64,000 bases of DNA, from NCBI GenBank assembly GCA_002150815.3, contig NDFF03000005.1, positions 236,869 through 300,868 on the forward strand, read 5' to 3'. How positions within the stretch are numbered: the stretch's first letter is position 1; every line of letters starts with the position of its first letter. Both the position numbers and the translations under genes were made by a program. The notes beneath the pieces are model-generated. The model searched no databases, had not been told where the DNA came from, and saw only the letters and a list, made by a program, of their open reading frames with translations. Source of the stretch: Grammothele lineata (taxonomy: Eukaryota > Basidiomycota > Agaricomycetes > Polyporales > Polyporaceae). Of this stretch, positions 11,475 through 21,914 are shown piece by piece.

Positions 11475-14400
11475 ACAGTCCGGTATGATGATTACGGAGT
11501 AGCTCGAAGTAACGTACTGTAACAACGCGTACTTGGAACAACGGAGGGACGAGATAGTAATTGGCGGTAACTATACCGTGATCGATATTGGATGCAGTAA
11601 TACTTCAACGACGCTTACCACCCTTTGCCGCTAACGATTTCTTCGTCGTTCCTGGCTTCTGCACGTTGGGAGCGGCTTGCTTGGCCTTGGCCTTGTACAC
11701 ACTAGAACGTAGTCAGCTACATCGAAGGATAACGCGGAATAAGGATACCCACGATCCGGTCGTTGTAGCCGTGACACTCGGCTTAGGGCGAGTGGATAGC
11801 CGACTGGACTCCTTCGCCTCGACATCGTTGGCGTTACAAGCACGCTTGTTAGTGCCCGGGTTTGTCTCGCTGGTGACATTCTTCGCCGCTGTTCAATTGC
11901 TGGCGCCGCGCTTGAGGCTACTCCCTCTGAGACGGCACGGTGGCCTGTGCGACGTCGATGGTCACTGAGTCGCTCGGTGTTTCGGCGTGCGGATTCCGGA
12001 ATGAACCCCTCGTTATTGTCCTCGCCGTGAGCGACGGTGTCGACGATCATCCCATGGCCGGGCGTTGCATCCGCAGTCGACCGCGTCAGCTCGCTCAAGG
12101 TCGCGCTCCCAGCGGTTGCTCACGCACCTCCCTTTCACAGTCCTCTCGCTTTCCGCCCGCACACGCTCCGCCCGCACGCAGTTAGTCCGATCGCGCGCCT
12201 CCCGCTCGCGAGCCTCTTCGCACTGACGGTCCTCGTGGACACGTTCGTCGCGTTAGCGAATGAGCTCGTTGCCCTCTTCGTCGTCAGACCTCAGATGCGT
12301 TTCCACCTCGGGCTCCACTGCAGACATGGTGTGCTGGTGGACAATGTTGGGAGTCCAGTGGGCGTGACACGTTGTGTGAAGACAGTCCCATGGTGGCTGT
12401 GAGAGGGGGTAGAGGGGCTTGAGCAGACTGACCGCCTGCAGTGATCTCAGCACGCTTGACTGGAGACTTATTCGGTGTCTCCGCTTGATGAGAGGCGACG
12501 CGGTGCGGTGAGCGGTAAAGCGGGAGCTTTATAAAAGAAATCGAAAGCGACGCCGGAGTCCTGAGCGTCTTGGAGTCGCTGGTAAAGGGCAAAGACCGCG
12601 AGCATGCTCATCTTGTCGAGCGAGTTGGTCTTCGCGTCCTTCCAGCACTTCAAGATGACATGTCTGGTTCCAATCGCCGTGATATCTAAGGGTTCGGGGG
12701 ATTGGCGGTTGTGTGCGAGACCTATGGCCAGTCAGCGTGATACTATCAGAGAATTTCAGAAAACTTCGCTGCTTACTTCGCTGGGGCACGCCTTGAGGCT
12801 ATGGGGCACGATCAGGTGGGTGGTTTCGGCGGCGTCCCGGGCGGGCTCATCGGGTTCAGAGCTCGATCGGGTTGTCCTGCGATGGACCCGGCCGTCCACA
12901 TCGACCGCACTGTCGAGCAAATCACCCAGCTTCTCCCGGATGGAAGCATTCCATCCATGAACCAGGGTGACGTCTGCAACTGCTGATGGAACCTGTGCTT
13001 CCTCAGGCGAGAGAGAGTTCGGGAGTTCGAGACGAGGGCGGAGGGGGGAGGACAGGTGTTCGAGACGAGGAGGGGACCCGTCGGGGAGAGGGAATGCCGG
13101 CAGGGCGGGGCACACGAGTGGCAGGGCTGGAGAAGCGTGGGCCGGGCTGGAGCTCTTCACCGCGAGGGCGGCCCCGTCTTCTTATCGGCGTGTTCAGCGT
13201 AGTCGTCTCCAACGTTGCTGAAGGGTTCCGCGTTGTCGAATCCGTCATCGGGCGCGAAGGCCTCGGTGTCGGACCATCCGTCGTTGTCGCTGTCTCGAAG
13301 TCGAGGGCTCGTTCGTCGAACAAGGACAGATTGATGGCCTTGCCCTTGCGGGCCGAGCGTCGCCAGGAGCGCCAGCTTGGACAACCATTCTTTTCTTTCG
13401 CGGTGGGGCATCTTCGTACGCTTGGTCATCGTCGAGGCGACGCTTGGAGCTGCTCGCCTCTTGAGCTTGAGGACCGGATAAAGAGGATGGCGGAGGGCCA
13501 GTAGCGGAGAGGTGGTCGAGTAAGGAAGACAGCGGGACAAACGCCTCGTCGGCCTCAGAATCATTGGTGAAGGGCTAGAACGCGATAAACCTCGAAGTCC
13601 TACGGTTGGCTTACGGACGCCAGCTTCACCAGCAGACCTTCGCCTGGGGCCAGAGTGACACGCTCGTTGTACCTCGGAACCCACTTCGCACTTCGCCGCG
13701 CGGCGGTCCCAGAGCTCGTACTTAGCGTGATGAATTGACTAAGTTTCCCTTCTGAGAGCGTTTGATCATTGAGACCCTCGAACTCGGATCACCAGATTTC
13801 GACTCGACCATCAACGAAAAAAAAACACGCTGGTTCAACGTCAATGTGCCCACTGGTTAGCCTGAGAGCAAACGGGATAGCGCGTGATAGACTACCTGCC
13901 AAAACATAGTCATTTCAAGCGTCTCGCGCGGGAGACGGGGACGTCCCAGCGAAGAGCTTGATCCGGGCGTAATGGGTGGCGCCGCGTTGCGCTGAGCGGT
14001 CTCGGGCACCGCAACCTCCGTGGCGACGATGCTGTCGGACAGCACTGGGTCAGTGACGCGCGCTAGTCGGTCGATTTTCTTGACTAGGCCGTCTCGCCAT
14101 TGGGCTGCCCGAGCGTAGGGAGGGAGGTATCACGCGGCTAGAACCTCCACAGGAAACCGAAGTCGAATGTCGTCCGAAAGCTGTCGCGCCGTAGGAAAGA
14201 CATGACAGCACTTATCGCTCCGGAGACACTAAGCACATTATTCTCAACGTCTGATTATAGAGAAGTCGGGTGTGGGTGGTGGACTTACTATGTCGAACAG
14301 TCAAGTCACATGCGCCGCGTGATTCCTACCGGAGAATGCTTCAGCGTGGTGGGGCAAGGCTTCGGCATCGCAAAGGCGTGCGGCATTGTACCCACAGGGT

Positions 14401-15300
14401 ATATAGAGGGTGAGATATTTAACGACGATGCGACGGATGACGTTGGCAGATATTGTAAGGAAGAGGAGGCGAGTTCCGGGGCGAGAGGCGTTTGAGACTA
14501 CGAGGCGAGACAGATGAATATGCGGCGGGGGACTCTGGAAGAAAGGCAGAAGACACACCTTGATCAGCCGCAGACGTAGCCCAGAGACACGTGAGACGGA
14601 AAGATGAAGACACGTAGGAGCTCCGAACGTCTTGACCATCCAAACGATGTCGACGAGAGAGCCCGGAGACGTTGACAGGCACGCAGCCCTGCACGGTCAA
14701 GGCACAGCAGGCTTAGCAAAGGGGAACAAGTATTGCTTGGACAAGTTCGCGGACACAAAGTCGTGCGAGCTTTCCTCACCGTTCAATAGAACGGCTTTGT
14801 GGGCAAAGGGAGAGGTGTCGCGCGAGGTATTTGGACACGCGGCGTACACGGGAAGTGGGGAGGGAGAGGAGAGGGGGAGTAAGACGGTATACAGACATAC
14901 CTCCGTGGCGTAGTCCCTTAACCGTGCATGCTAACCTCCTCCGGTGTTCGCTCTCCCCACTCTTGTGATGTCGGGACCGTTATTGAATTTGCTGTTGACG
15001 ACAGAGTGAGAGTGCAATCGCATCCAGTGGTATATGAGACGTACATTGTAGACGGTTCAGATAAACGTCCGGCGATGTCGACGAGAAAGGGGCGGACGCC
15101 ATTGACGTCAGGAGCGGAATGTGTAGAGCGACGCGGACTGCTGAGTGTGACTCTGGTCTACCAGGACCTTCAACGAAGCTTGCGCTGCTCCCAGGAATAG
15201 CATCGCCGAGTGCGCTAGCGCTCGGTTGTGGATCGGGCGCTGATCATCGGGCGCGTAGTGCTAAAGTGCTGAGCGCTGAGCGCTGATACTAAGTCTTGGA
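11475..15300 (-). pseudogene. Block A: decayed multi-exon gene of unknown family, duplicated at 41.2-46.5 kb
   Basis: This stretch is colinear with 41.2-46.5 kb; both read as coding on the minus strand. The best exon (about 12,468-12,700) contains LDKMSMLAVFALYQRLQDAQ, followed by SGVAFDFFYKAP, and ends at a plausible donor. Other pieces are DAAETTHLIVPHSLKAC at about 12.8 kb, LPRETLEMTMFWQ at about 13.9 kb, YPVGTMPHAFAM at about 14.4 kb, and a basic C-terminal tail rich in Lys and Pro ending near 11.63 kb. The tail and the basic clusters suggest a nuclear protein. Several frame breaks prevent a full model. I do not recognise the family; a regulatory or transposon-derived protein are both possible. 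Confidence 0.45.
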
Positions 15301-15829
15301 GCGTCCTTCCATACTTCAAGCATTTCCCCTCTCGACTCGTCGCTGTCGGGCACATCGCAGTATATTTATCTGGGGCCCTTGAATCCCCTCGCTGCTTGCC
15401 GAGCACTGAGTGCTCGCGTCTGTTCAATACAATTTAGGTATGCATTCGGCGGTTTTATATTCTAGGCGGCAGCGCTTTCCCATATTGCCGTGCGCTCACA
15501 GCCACGCTCACAACCAAACACTTACAGTCGACAGCCTCGGCCCTGAAGCTCCTGCCCCTTGCAAGACGTCTCTACCCTCTCCCTTCCCCGTACCGCTGCG
15601 AGACCGACTCCGCGTCCCCCCACTGCATACAAATCCCTCCCCCCCCCGGCGGCCACATTGCACAACAGATTCAAGCGAGTACAACGCATTTCTCTCTTCC
15701 CCCTGCTTCGTCGCTGCGAGAACGACTTCTTGTCCTCTCATTCCGCACTCGCTGTATCCTATGGGATATAGACCTAAAATTTCCTTCCCACATGTGGCTA
15801 CGTCAAATGCATGACTTCGACGCGTATCA

Positions 15830-16714
15830 AAGTTCACTACGGAAGAAGCCGCGAAGGATGACCCTGACGCGATGACAGGTGAGGAGCACACTGTGAACTC
15901 GCGCAGGTTACTCGCCTCATATCCAGAAAGTTTGGACGTCGAAGCGGCCATTTCAGCGACGTTCACGGGCGACCGCAAGTACGTCATCGTCTCGCTGAAC
16001 GTACGTTGGATTCTGCCGCCGTTCGTTGGCCTACCGGGTCTTCATGCGCGCTGACTATCGATATGACGAGAATGACCCCTGTCAGTGGCCGCAGAAGCTC
16101 GTGCACGACTTCGCAATGTTGTCCATGGTGCGCCGACCCTACCCGGTGACCCATCGCTACGCTCCCATCTGGCGGACACCCTGCCGCGACGACGATTCTA
16201 GAATCACCACAGGGTCTGTTCTCAAGACGATTGGACGACTCTCAATGCCCGCGCTCCTTGTCCTTAGTGCGCTTGTGGACGAGATGGTTGGCAACATTTT
16301 AGAGCACATCCGCGACGTTGCAACTCCTGTTCTTCGTCTCGAACGGCTTCGAGCCGCAATAGTTCGAACACGCGACCGGCTGCGGTTCTTCTCTTCAACG
16401 TTTCGTGACGCTCCCTTCCAGGTCCGCGAAACCCAGCACTAGAATCTGGCTGATGTGTCCTCGGACTCCCCGACATTCCCGCCACTCGCGTGGCCCCACA
16501 ATGGTGGCGGGACTTCCCCAATGGCGAAACGAGCCCAACCATACCCGACACCTCAACATGTTGCACTAAACGCCTCGAAAACATGAAGCAGGTCTTCAGC
16601 CACGCGTTCCTAATGAGCGACTACGACGAGCGCCCTCCCGCGAAGCTCGAGTGGTTCAACCATCAAATGGCTACATACTCTCGACGTCTTGCTTATCTTG
16701 TGGAAGATAAGTGA
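15830..16714 (+). pseudogene. Uncharacterised repeated gene family (copy 2, inverted relative to copy 1)
   Basis: The plus strand encodes the same protein as 9.0-9.3 kb: TTEEAAKDDPDAMTG ending at a donor (15,878), then from 15,931 SLDVEAAISATFTGD, NVRWILPPFVGL and FMRADYRYDENDPCQWPQ. Compared with copy 1, one base is missing at the acceptor and two bases are missing after FVGL, so the frame is broken twice. Further family-like segments follow: THRYAPIWRTPCRDD, LRLERLRAAIVRTRDRLRFF, a piece with PQWWRDFPNGE, and LEWFNHQMATYSRRLAYLV up to 16,711. The copy is therefore longer than copy 1 but dead. Function is unknown. Confidence 0.55.
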
Positions 16715-17649
16715 ACCCGGGTTTCGTTACGAACTATTTGCCCCAATTAATGGTCAGTCTCGATGCACGAGGTGGTCGAGTCCTGCGCTTCGCCGCGAAT
16801 AAATCCTCACTCTGGCTATTAATATGACCTCTATCGTAATTGAGGAAATGGAGCGCACGGTGGCCACCTTTGATTATCAGACTTTCTTCGCATATCCCCG
16901 CCGCGCATCGCTTATACCCCACGCTTTCCCTGCTGAGATCCGCGATAGCAGTCTTCACATGTATCCTATTCACAGCATATTATATATCTTGCCTGTTGCC
17001 TTTCTATGCGCTACTCACCCCTGAACAAAGTGAACTAACTGACCTCTGGGTCACCCTTATGCTGGGTCCGCCCTCACAGCTATATGGTATCGCCTTGAAC
17101 ATGCCACACTGTACTGAATGTCAAGCCTCTCTCTCTCCCTACACGTGTGCGCGATAGTCGACCTCGGGCGTGAAGAGGGTGAATGTCCCTGACACCCATC
17201 GAGCACACCGTGACGCGCTTCCTCCCATGCTCTCAGGGACAGACACGGTAAATCTACTATCACGGAGCAGCAAGTGCTCTGGATCGAGACGGCCCGCCGC
17301 CGAAACGCCTTCGCCCCTCTGCGCTGCTTGTTAGTGCCTCACGGCTGGAATTGGAATTCACTGATGCCCTTCCATAAACGTACTGTCCCCCCCAAGCTAC
17401 CTCTGCCTCCAGAGAACAGCTGGACGGATTCTGATCCCAACGAGACGGTGCAAGATACGAAGGAGGCCGATGCGAAGGAGAAGCAAAGAGAGGAGGTGCG
17501 AATGCTATATCTTATTTCGCGTTATGGACTGACTATCGTACCAGAACGCGATGACTGACCGCTACGAAGAGTGGTATCCACATTTCAACGTACAGTGATT
17601 GTACGTTGAAGAGTTGTTCACTCGGGAAGACACCCGCTCAGCAAGTGCG
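16715..17649. other. No confident gene
   Basis: Just after copy 2 a frame reading EPGFRYELFA suggests that the family continues a little further, then stops accumulate. A plus-strand frame at about 17,274-17,558 (acidic, Lys/Glu-rich C-terminus) is open but unrecognised. Confidence 0.35.
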
Positions 17650-18003
17650 GCCATTTTCTCGCCGAAGACACGTCTTACCGTCGCACGGAGTGCTGGGACA
17701 ACAGGTAGCATTGTCAATACACAAATGCCAGATCCCCGCGTCTCGGAATCAGTGGTTCCGCTGGGCCGAGGCATGGAACCGTGATTCTCGGGAGCGCTAC
17801 GATCTCATGAGCATAGGTTTCATCATCCTCCTGGACCATGAAGGCCGGCGACGCCCCATTCGAGGCCCTTGTTTAGAACCTTCCAAGATCACATTCATCC
17901 ACACGAATGGCATTCACAACTACCGGTTCAAGTACTACCACTGCTCAGACGCTCATTCGCTCCCGGATGCCTCGACAGTCTCCCGCTCGTCCGAAGCCTG
18001 ACG
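17650..18003 (+). pseudogene. CxC2-like (KDZ transposase-associated) domain fragment
   Basis: The frame holds CQIPASRNQWFRWAEAWNRD, then LMSIGFIILLDHEGRRRP and ITFIHTNGIHNYRFKYYHC. This fits the cysteine-cluster domain at the N-terminus of KDZ (Kyakuja-Dileera-Zisupton) transposases in Agaricomycetes: a W-x3-W region, a hydrophobic strand followed by an H-x-G turn, an NGIH motif and a final Cys. No KDZ catalytic domain is found downstream: the frame stops at 18,003, and the next 1.1 kb is occupied by a minus-strand Harbinger-derived gene. It is therefore an isolated fragment, probably from a transposon insertion that was later cut. Confidence 0.55.
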
Positions 18004-18051
18004 GCGATCAGGCGTCATTCACCGGATCATAAAAACACACGAAGTACTTAC

Positions 18052-19142
18052 ATTAATACGGTGCGTTGTAAGGCCCAGCAACCTTGCTTTCAAGTGGCTT
18101 ATGCAGCTGTCAACACGTTCACGGAGATATGAGAGCATCCGGTTGAATCGGCCTTGCTCGTTGGGCATCTGCCTCGGAAGATGCTCAGACGGAGCGATAT
18201 ACCAAGGCGACGATTGATGCACTGCGTAAATCCACTCATCAGGCATAGGCTGTCGCATAGGCAGTCGCTCGTGTTCCTCGTAAAATTTGATATGTGTAAA
18301 CGCCTTGGAATCGCGACGGTATTCGACCTGCCCGGTATGATAGTCTATGACTTCTAAAGTTTCTATTGTACGGATGAACTCCATTCGACGTGAGTGCATG
18401 AGCTAAGATAATAGAAAGCGGGCAGCTTACTGAAACGTTCATGAAGAGCTGTTGGTTTCTACCCCTGAACTCGTTCGCGGAATAGAGCGACCTGGAAGAG
18501 AGTGGTGCGGGAGATCCGTCTAAATAGTCCAACGTATCTACATCTGAAATTTACACGGATCCGGCAATGTCATAGAAGCTTACTTTGAGCAACGCGTGCT
18601 ACTGGCACAACATACTCCGTTTCGTTAACATCTTCGACTGAACTCCTTATGGACTCTGTGCTAGACAGGGAGTGCAGGGAGGGCGGTCCGGATGATTGCG
18701 GGGAGGCTGTTACTGGGGTCGGAGTAGTGGACAAGGAAGCGAAAGAAACAGAGTCGTCAACACTGGATGAGGAGCCGGTTCCGGAATCGGAGGAGTCGGA
18801 AAAGTGGGCATCAGGATTGTAGAGGAAACCAACACTAGCGTCCGGCGCAGAGTCTGGGTCGACGGTACCAGTGTACTCTTTCAGGGACCTGGTAATGGAT
18901 AGTTGCCTAGAGTGATCCAAAATGACTGGAAGATGAGCAGGCAGGATGTAGTCAGAGAGAGGTTCCCGCGGAAGTTGAATCTGGGAGAGGACCAAATGAG
19001 CTCGCGCACCATTTTCTGTCGATTTTGGGCGAGTGGGTAGGGAAGTTACGTTCGAAGAGTGGGGGACTTCGAGGCGGTCGGCGGACTGCATGCCTGGGCT
19101 GCTGTGCAGTTGCCTATCTCGATGTGAATGGCTTATATTCAC
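18052..19142 (-). CDS. Harbinger-derived fusion gene with changed catalytic residues
   Basis: Three exons join in phase: 19142-18584, 18543-18431 and 18378-18052. Exon 1 encodes about 186 residues, Ser/Thr/Pro-rich and acidic in its second half (HFSDSSDSGTGSSSS), unlike any transposase. Exons 2-3 are clearly homologous to the second half of the Harbinger transposase at 21.9 kb: LDGSPAPLSSR matches its AGDGTPIPLYNR, TLEVIDYHTG matches TLEIVDYHSG, and RFNRMLSYLRERVDSCISHLK matches the region around the catalytic Glu. The first Asp is kept, but the VDSGY Asp is replaced (YAVHQSS) and the VEHAIARLK Glu is Asp. No stop interrupts the exons and the intron positions are shared with 21.9 kb. The usual C-terminal exon is absent: after a donor at 18,051 only a short unrelated tail can be read. 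It is either a domesticated derivative or a dead copy with a luckily open frame. Confidence 0.5.
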
Positions 19143-21278
19143 GATAGCGTACCTGCCCTAGGGTCTTCTAACCGGCGGCTTCGGACCAGAGATTAATTGC
19201 GAAGATCTTGCAGGACACAGGAAGCGACGGTGGGATTCTGGCTATCTTCCGCCGCCGCAGCTCGAGAGGTCACCCCCTGGGTATCCTGCCGAGCGGCAGA
19301 GCTACCCTTCCTACGCAGGTGGGGCTCGTGACTGACAACTCCTGAGTTCAAAGAACCGCCGCTCTGCTCTCCTTGGCAATGTGCGGCTGGTCACCGGAAC
19401 TCAACAGAGACGGCGGGAAGCTATCTTGTTTCTTTTGGGGATATCTGTTCCGAGATCGGAGCGTGGCCGGCAGCCTGACAATGCAGTTCTCACGGGCGGC
19501 GGCCTGATAATGTCAAAACCCGGATCGGTACCCCTGACGGCGCGTAGTAACGTAGCATCATCCGTAACAGCGACGAGAGGCAGAGGCCCGCGCTGTGTCC
19601 GTTTGCAAAAGGGCGGCAAGTTTAGTGTGATTAGCGTAGGCTCCATCTTACCATGGTCACAGACTCTCTTGTACCGCTTTTTATGATACACACCCCACGG
19701 CGGTATATTACCTATTAGTCACCAGTGCAACCTGCGAGGGCACAACTTTTTCTCAGCCATGTCATGGTGATGCAGCTACTTCGGCCGCTCTTAAACTCTG
19801 CTAGTGACATATCTCCCTTCAATCCTTCGGAACAGCCAGGTTCGTTTCCGCTGAGCATGCGGTTTGGAGTCGAAGGAGCTTCTGGTATGCTAATGTATGA
19901 CCCCGGAGTTCCACGGGGCATGGCCATAGTAGACGGCGTGAAATGGGGGACGAGGTCTCATCCGCGCTCTCCAGCTCCTTCTCGATTCTGAGTCACCGAT
20001 ACGATCGCTCCTGGGTGACGACACTTGCTATTAAACTGAGCTGATCCATTCATTCGTACAAGCGAAGAGAATCAACGTCATGGTACCATTGGAGACTCAG
20101 TCAATGAGGAATCTCCTGTAAGTACCGCGAGGTCTCGTGGTTCTATCTACAAATCTCTATACGATCGAAGATCCGGGATCCGTCAGTCTTCCATTGACCG
20201 GATGGGCCGCTGCCATTGTTCTATTTATAGATTTCTGTCGCACGTCCCGGATCCTTCGGTCTTCCATTCGTTATTGATCGGATGAGCTGCCGATATCGTG
20301 GCGCGTTTATCAATTTCCGTCACATATCCACTCCCAGGGGGCGCTGTATGACCGGATGGCTGTCAATAGGATGAGAAATGACAGTCCCCGTCTAGTTCCA
20401 AGATTTCATACATAGAAGCCTCATGAACATTGCCAGAAACTGACTATATGCTACTCCTAAGGGGTCGAACCTCGCTCACACCACGTGACGGTGTCCGCAT
20501 CGATGCGAACAGAAGATGCACATCCGCAACCGTCAGTCTGATAAGTATAGTCCATGCCGTATCGAGTTCTTCCTGCGATTGACTGCCGTTTTACGCTCGT
20601 CTTCTAACATCGAGTTTTCATATCCTGCTCGTACAGTGGGCAGGTCCAGCGGGTTCATTCTCTACGAGACTTCAAGGCAACAAGCGAGTTTTCTTAGCCA
20701 GTGGGATCGACATCTAAGGGCTTGGGTGTGTACCGGCATTCAGCCAGCACGCGATTTCCGTGCCGTGTCGAGTGATGGGCTCGTGTGTGAGCTGAGTGCG
20801 TTCACTCACGTTTGCAATTGTGAACGCGCTCTCAGTCGCTATCGTTAAGAACGAGACCAAGTGGCGGTAAGTGTTCAACCATTGCAGGGAGCCACACTCG
20901 TCGGGGCAATTTTGGCATCACCAGCGGTATTTAGGGAATTCCAGTAAAGTGTGCGACCGCAGTGCGTGTGCGACCTGCCTTGCAGTACTTCGTGTTCACA
21001 AACCTTTAAGCCTTTAGGCAGAAGATGGAACCTTGCGAACTTCGACAGCCGTGGTGATTCACCGGTGCCTTCCGGCAACCGCTTAGTACTAGGCAGGTTT
21101 CGCTTCAGCGCCAGCAATCTGGTGCCATTCAGACGGCCAGCACTCCAAGACAGTCAGCAAGAAGAGTTGCAATGTGACATTCACAAGGAATATTACGTTC
21201 AGACGCAATATAGCAGAAGGACGGAAGTGTGGAAGCGTGGACGAGAGCGGCTGCGCACACCCGTCGGCCGACCGCCAA
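19143..21278. other. No recognisable gene
   Basis: No supported coding region. A plus-strand frame at 19,381-19,683 and a frame at 20,516-20,845 are open but have no motif. The stretch includes a two-unit tandem repeat at about 20.17-20.34 kb. Confidence 0.45.
20165..20340. repeat. Diverged two-unit tandem repeat
   Basis: Two adjacent units of roughly 80-90 bp share CCGGATCC, TCTTCCATT, a GATCGGATG-like word, ATTTCTGTC/ATTTCCGTC and CAC in the same order. The units differ at many positions and in length. Confidence 0.5.
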
Positions 21279-21315
21279 GGATTGCTGGCGCAACGTCTGT
21301 CATGCGCAGCAATCC
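21279..21315. repeat. Hairpin upstream of the Harbinger genes
   Basis: GGATTGCTG-GCGCA and TGCGC-AGCAATCC face each other across a 10-base loop. The hairpin lies about 190 bp upstream of the first Harbinger ORF and may be part of the element end or a transposase-binding site. No matching copy was found downstream of the transposase. Confidence 0.45.
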
Positions 21316-21408
21316 ATGCACCTCCGTGTGAGGCAGAAGCTGTGTGAGGGCCTCTCGACGCACCTATTCACCTGTGTGTGAAGATGTACATCCTCCCCGG
21401 GCATGGGC

Positions 21409-21418
21409 TATAAAAACC
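21409..21418 (+). promoter_or_regulatory. TATA box for the Harbinger transcription unit
   Basis: CTATAAAAAC lies about 60 bp upstream of the ATG at 21,473, a good spacing for a fungal core promoter, and just before an open frame with strong coding character. Confidence 0.5.
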
Positions 21419-21472
21419 ACCTTGAGTGGCTGGCTGGGTAGACATTCAACGTCCTCTTACCCCTCATACGCA

Positions 21473-21889
21473 ATGGAGCAACAGCCCACCTCCGATGCTC
21501 GGTTCAACACCTTCTACCAGTCCTCAGCAGCTCGCGTCCACCAGGCTCGTGATGAACTAATGGACGTCCTCCGTAACCGTCACGGTCGGATGACGGCTGA
21601 ACAAGAAGCGCTCATCGTCCAGCGCATCAACAGCACGACTGAGGCCGTAACGAAGGTCCTCTTCGACTCCGTTAACCCGTCTAACTTTCCTGGATTGAGT
21701 ACCGCAGACATCGAGATCTTGTCGCGCGCCCTTGAGGACAGCAACTACACGGGCGCAATCACCTACCTGATCCGCGCTCCCGCTGGTGGCAGGGCTATTG
21801 GTGATGCTTACCGAATCGCGCTGCGTGAGTCCTTCGGCCCCAGTCTACCTCATCTGCGGGAGGTAGTCACTCTCTATCACCGTTCCTAA
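21473..21889 (+). CDS. Harbinger-associated small ORF, function unknown
   Basis: A 138-residue intronless open frame. It begins MEQQPTSDARFNTFYQSS, continues with a predicted helical stretch (QARDELMDVLRNRHG, EQEALIVQRINSTTEAVTKV) and a second half with YLIRAPAGGRAIGDAYRIAL. It stops 25 bp before the transposase ATG on the same strand. PIF/Harbinger elements usually carry a second, Myb/SANT-like gene; this protein shows no Trp-rich Myb repeat, so if it is the accessory protein it is of another kind. A TATA box sits just upstream. No donor at its end joins it in phase to the transposase, so it looks like a separate cistron. I do not recognise the family. Confidence 0.6.
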   Translation: MEQQPTSDARFNTFYQSSAARVHQARDELMDVLRNRHGRMTAEQEALIVQRINSTTEAVTKVLFDSVNPSNFPGLSTADIEILSRALEDSNYTGAITYLIRAPAGGRAIGDAYRIALRESFGPSLPHLREVVTLYHRS

Positions 21890-21914
21890 TCCACATATTA
21901 ATCTGTCAGAATGG

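Noticed and set aside
11475..15300. Possible homeodomain mating-type gene, because of basic tails and DNA-binding-like composition
   Set aside because: No homeodomain signature is present in any frame and no mating-locus neighbour is seen.
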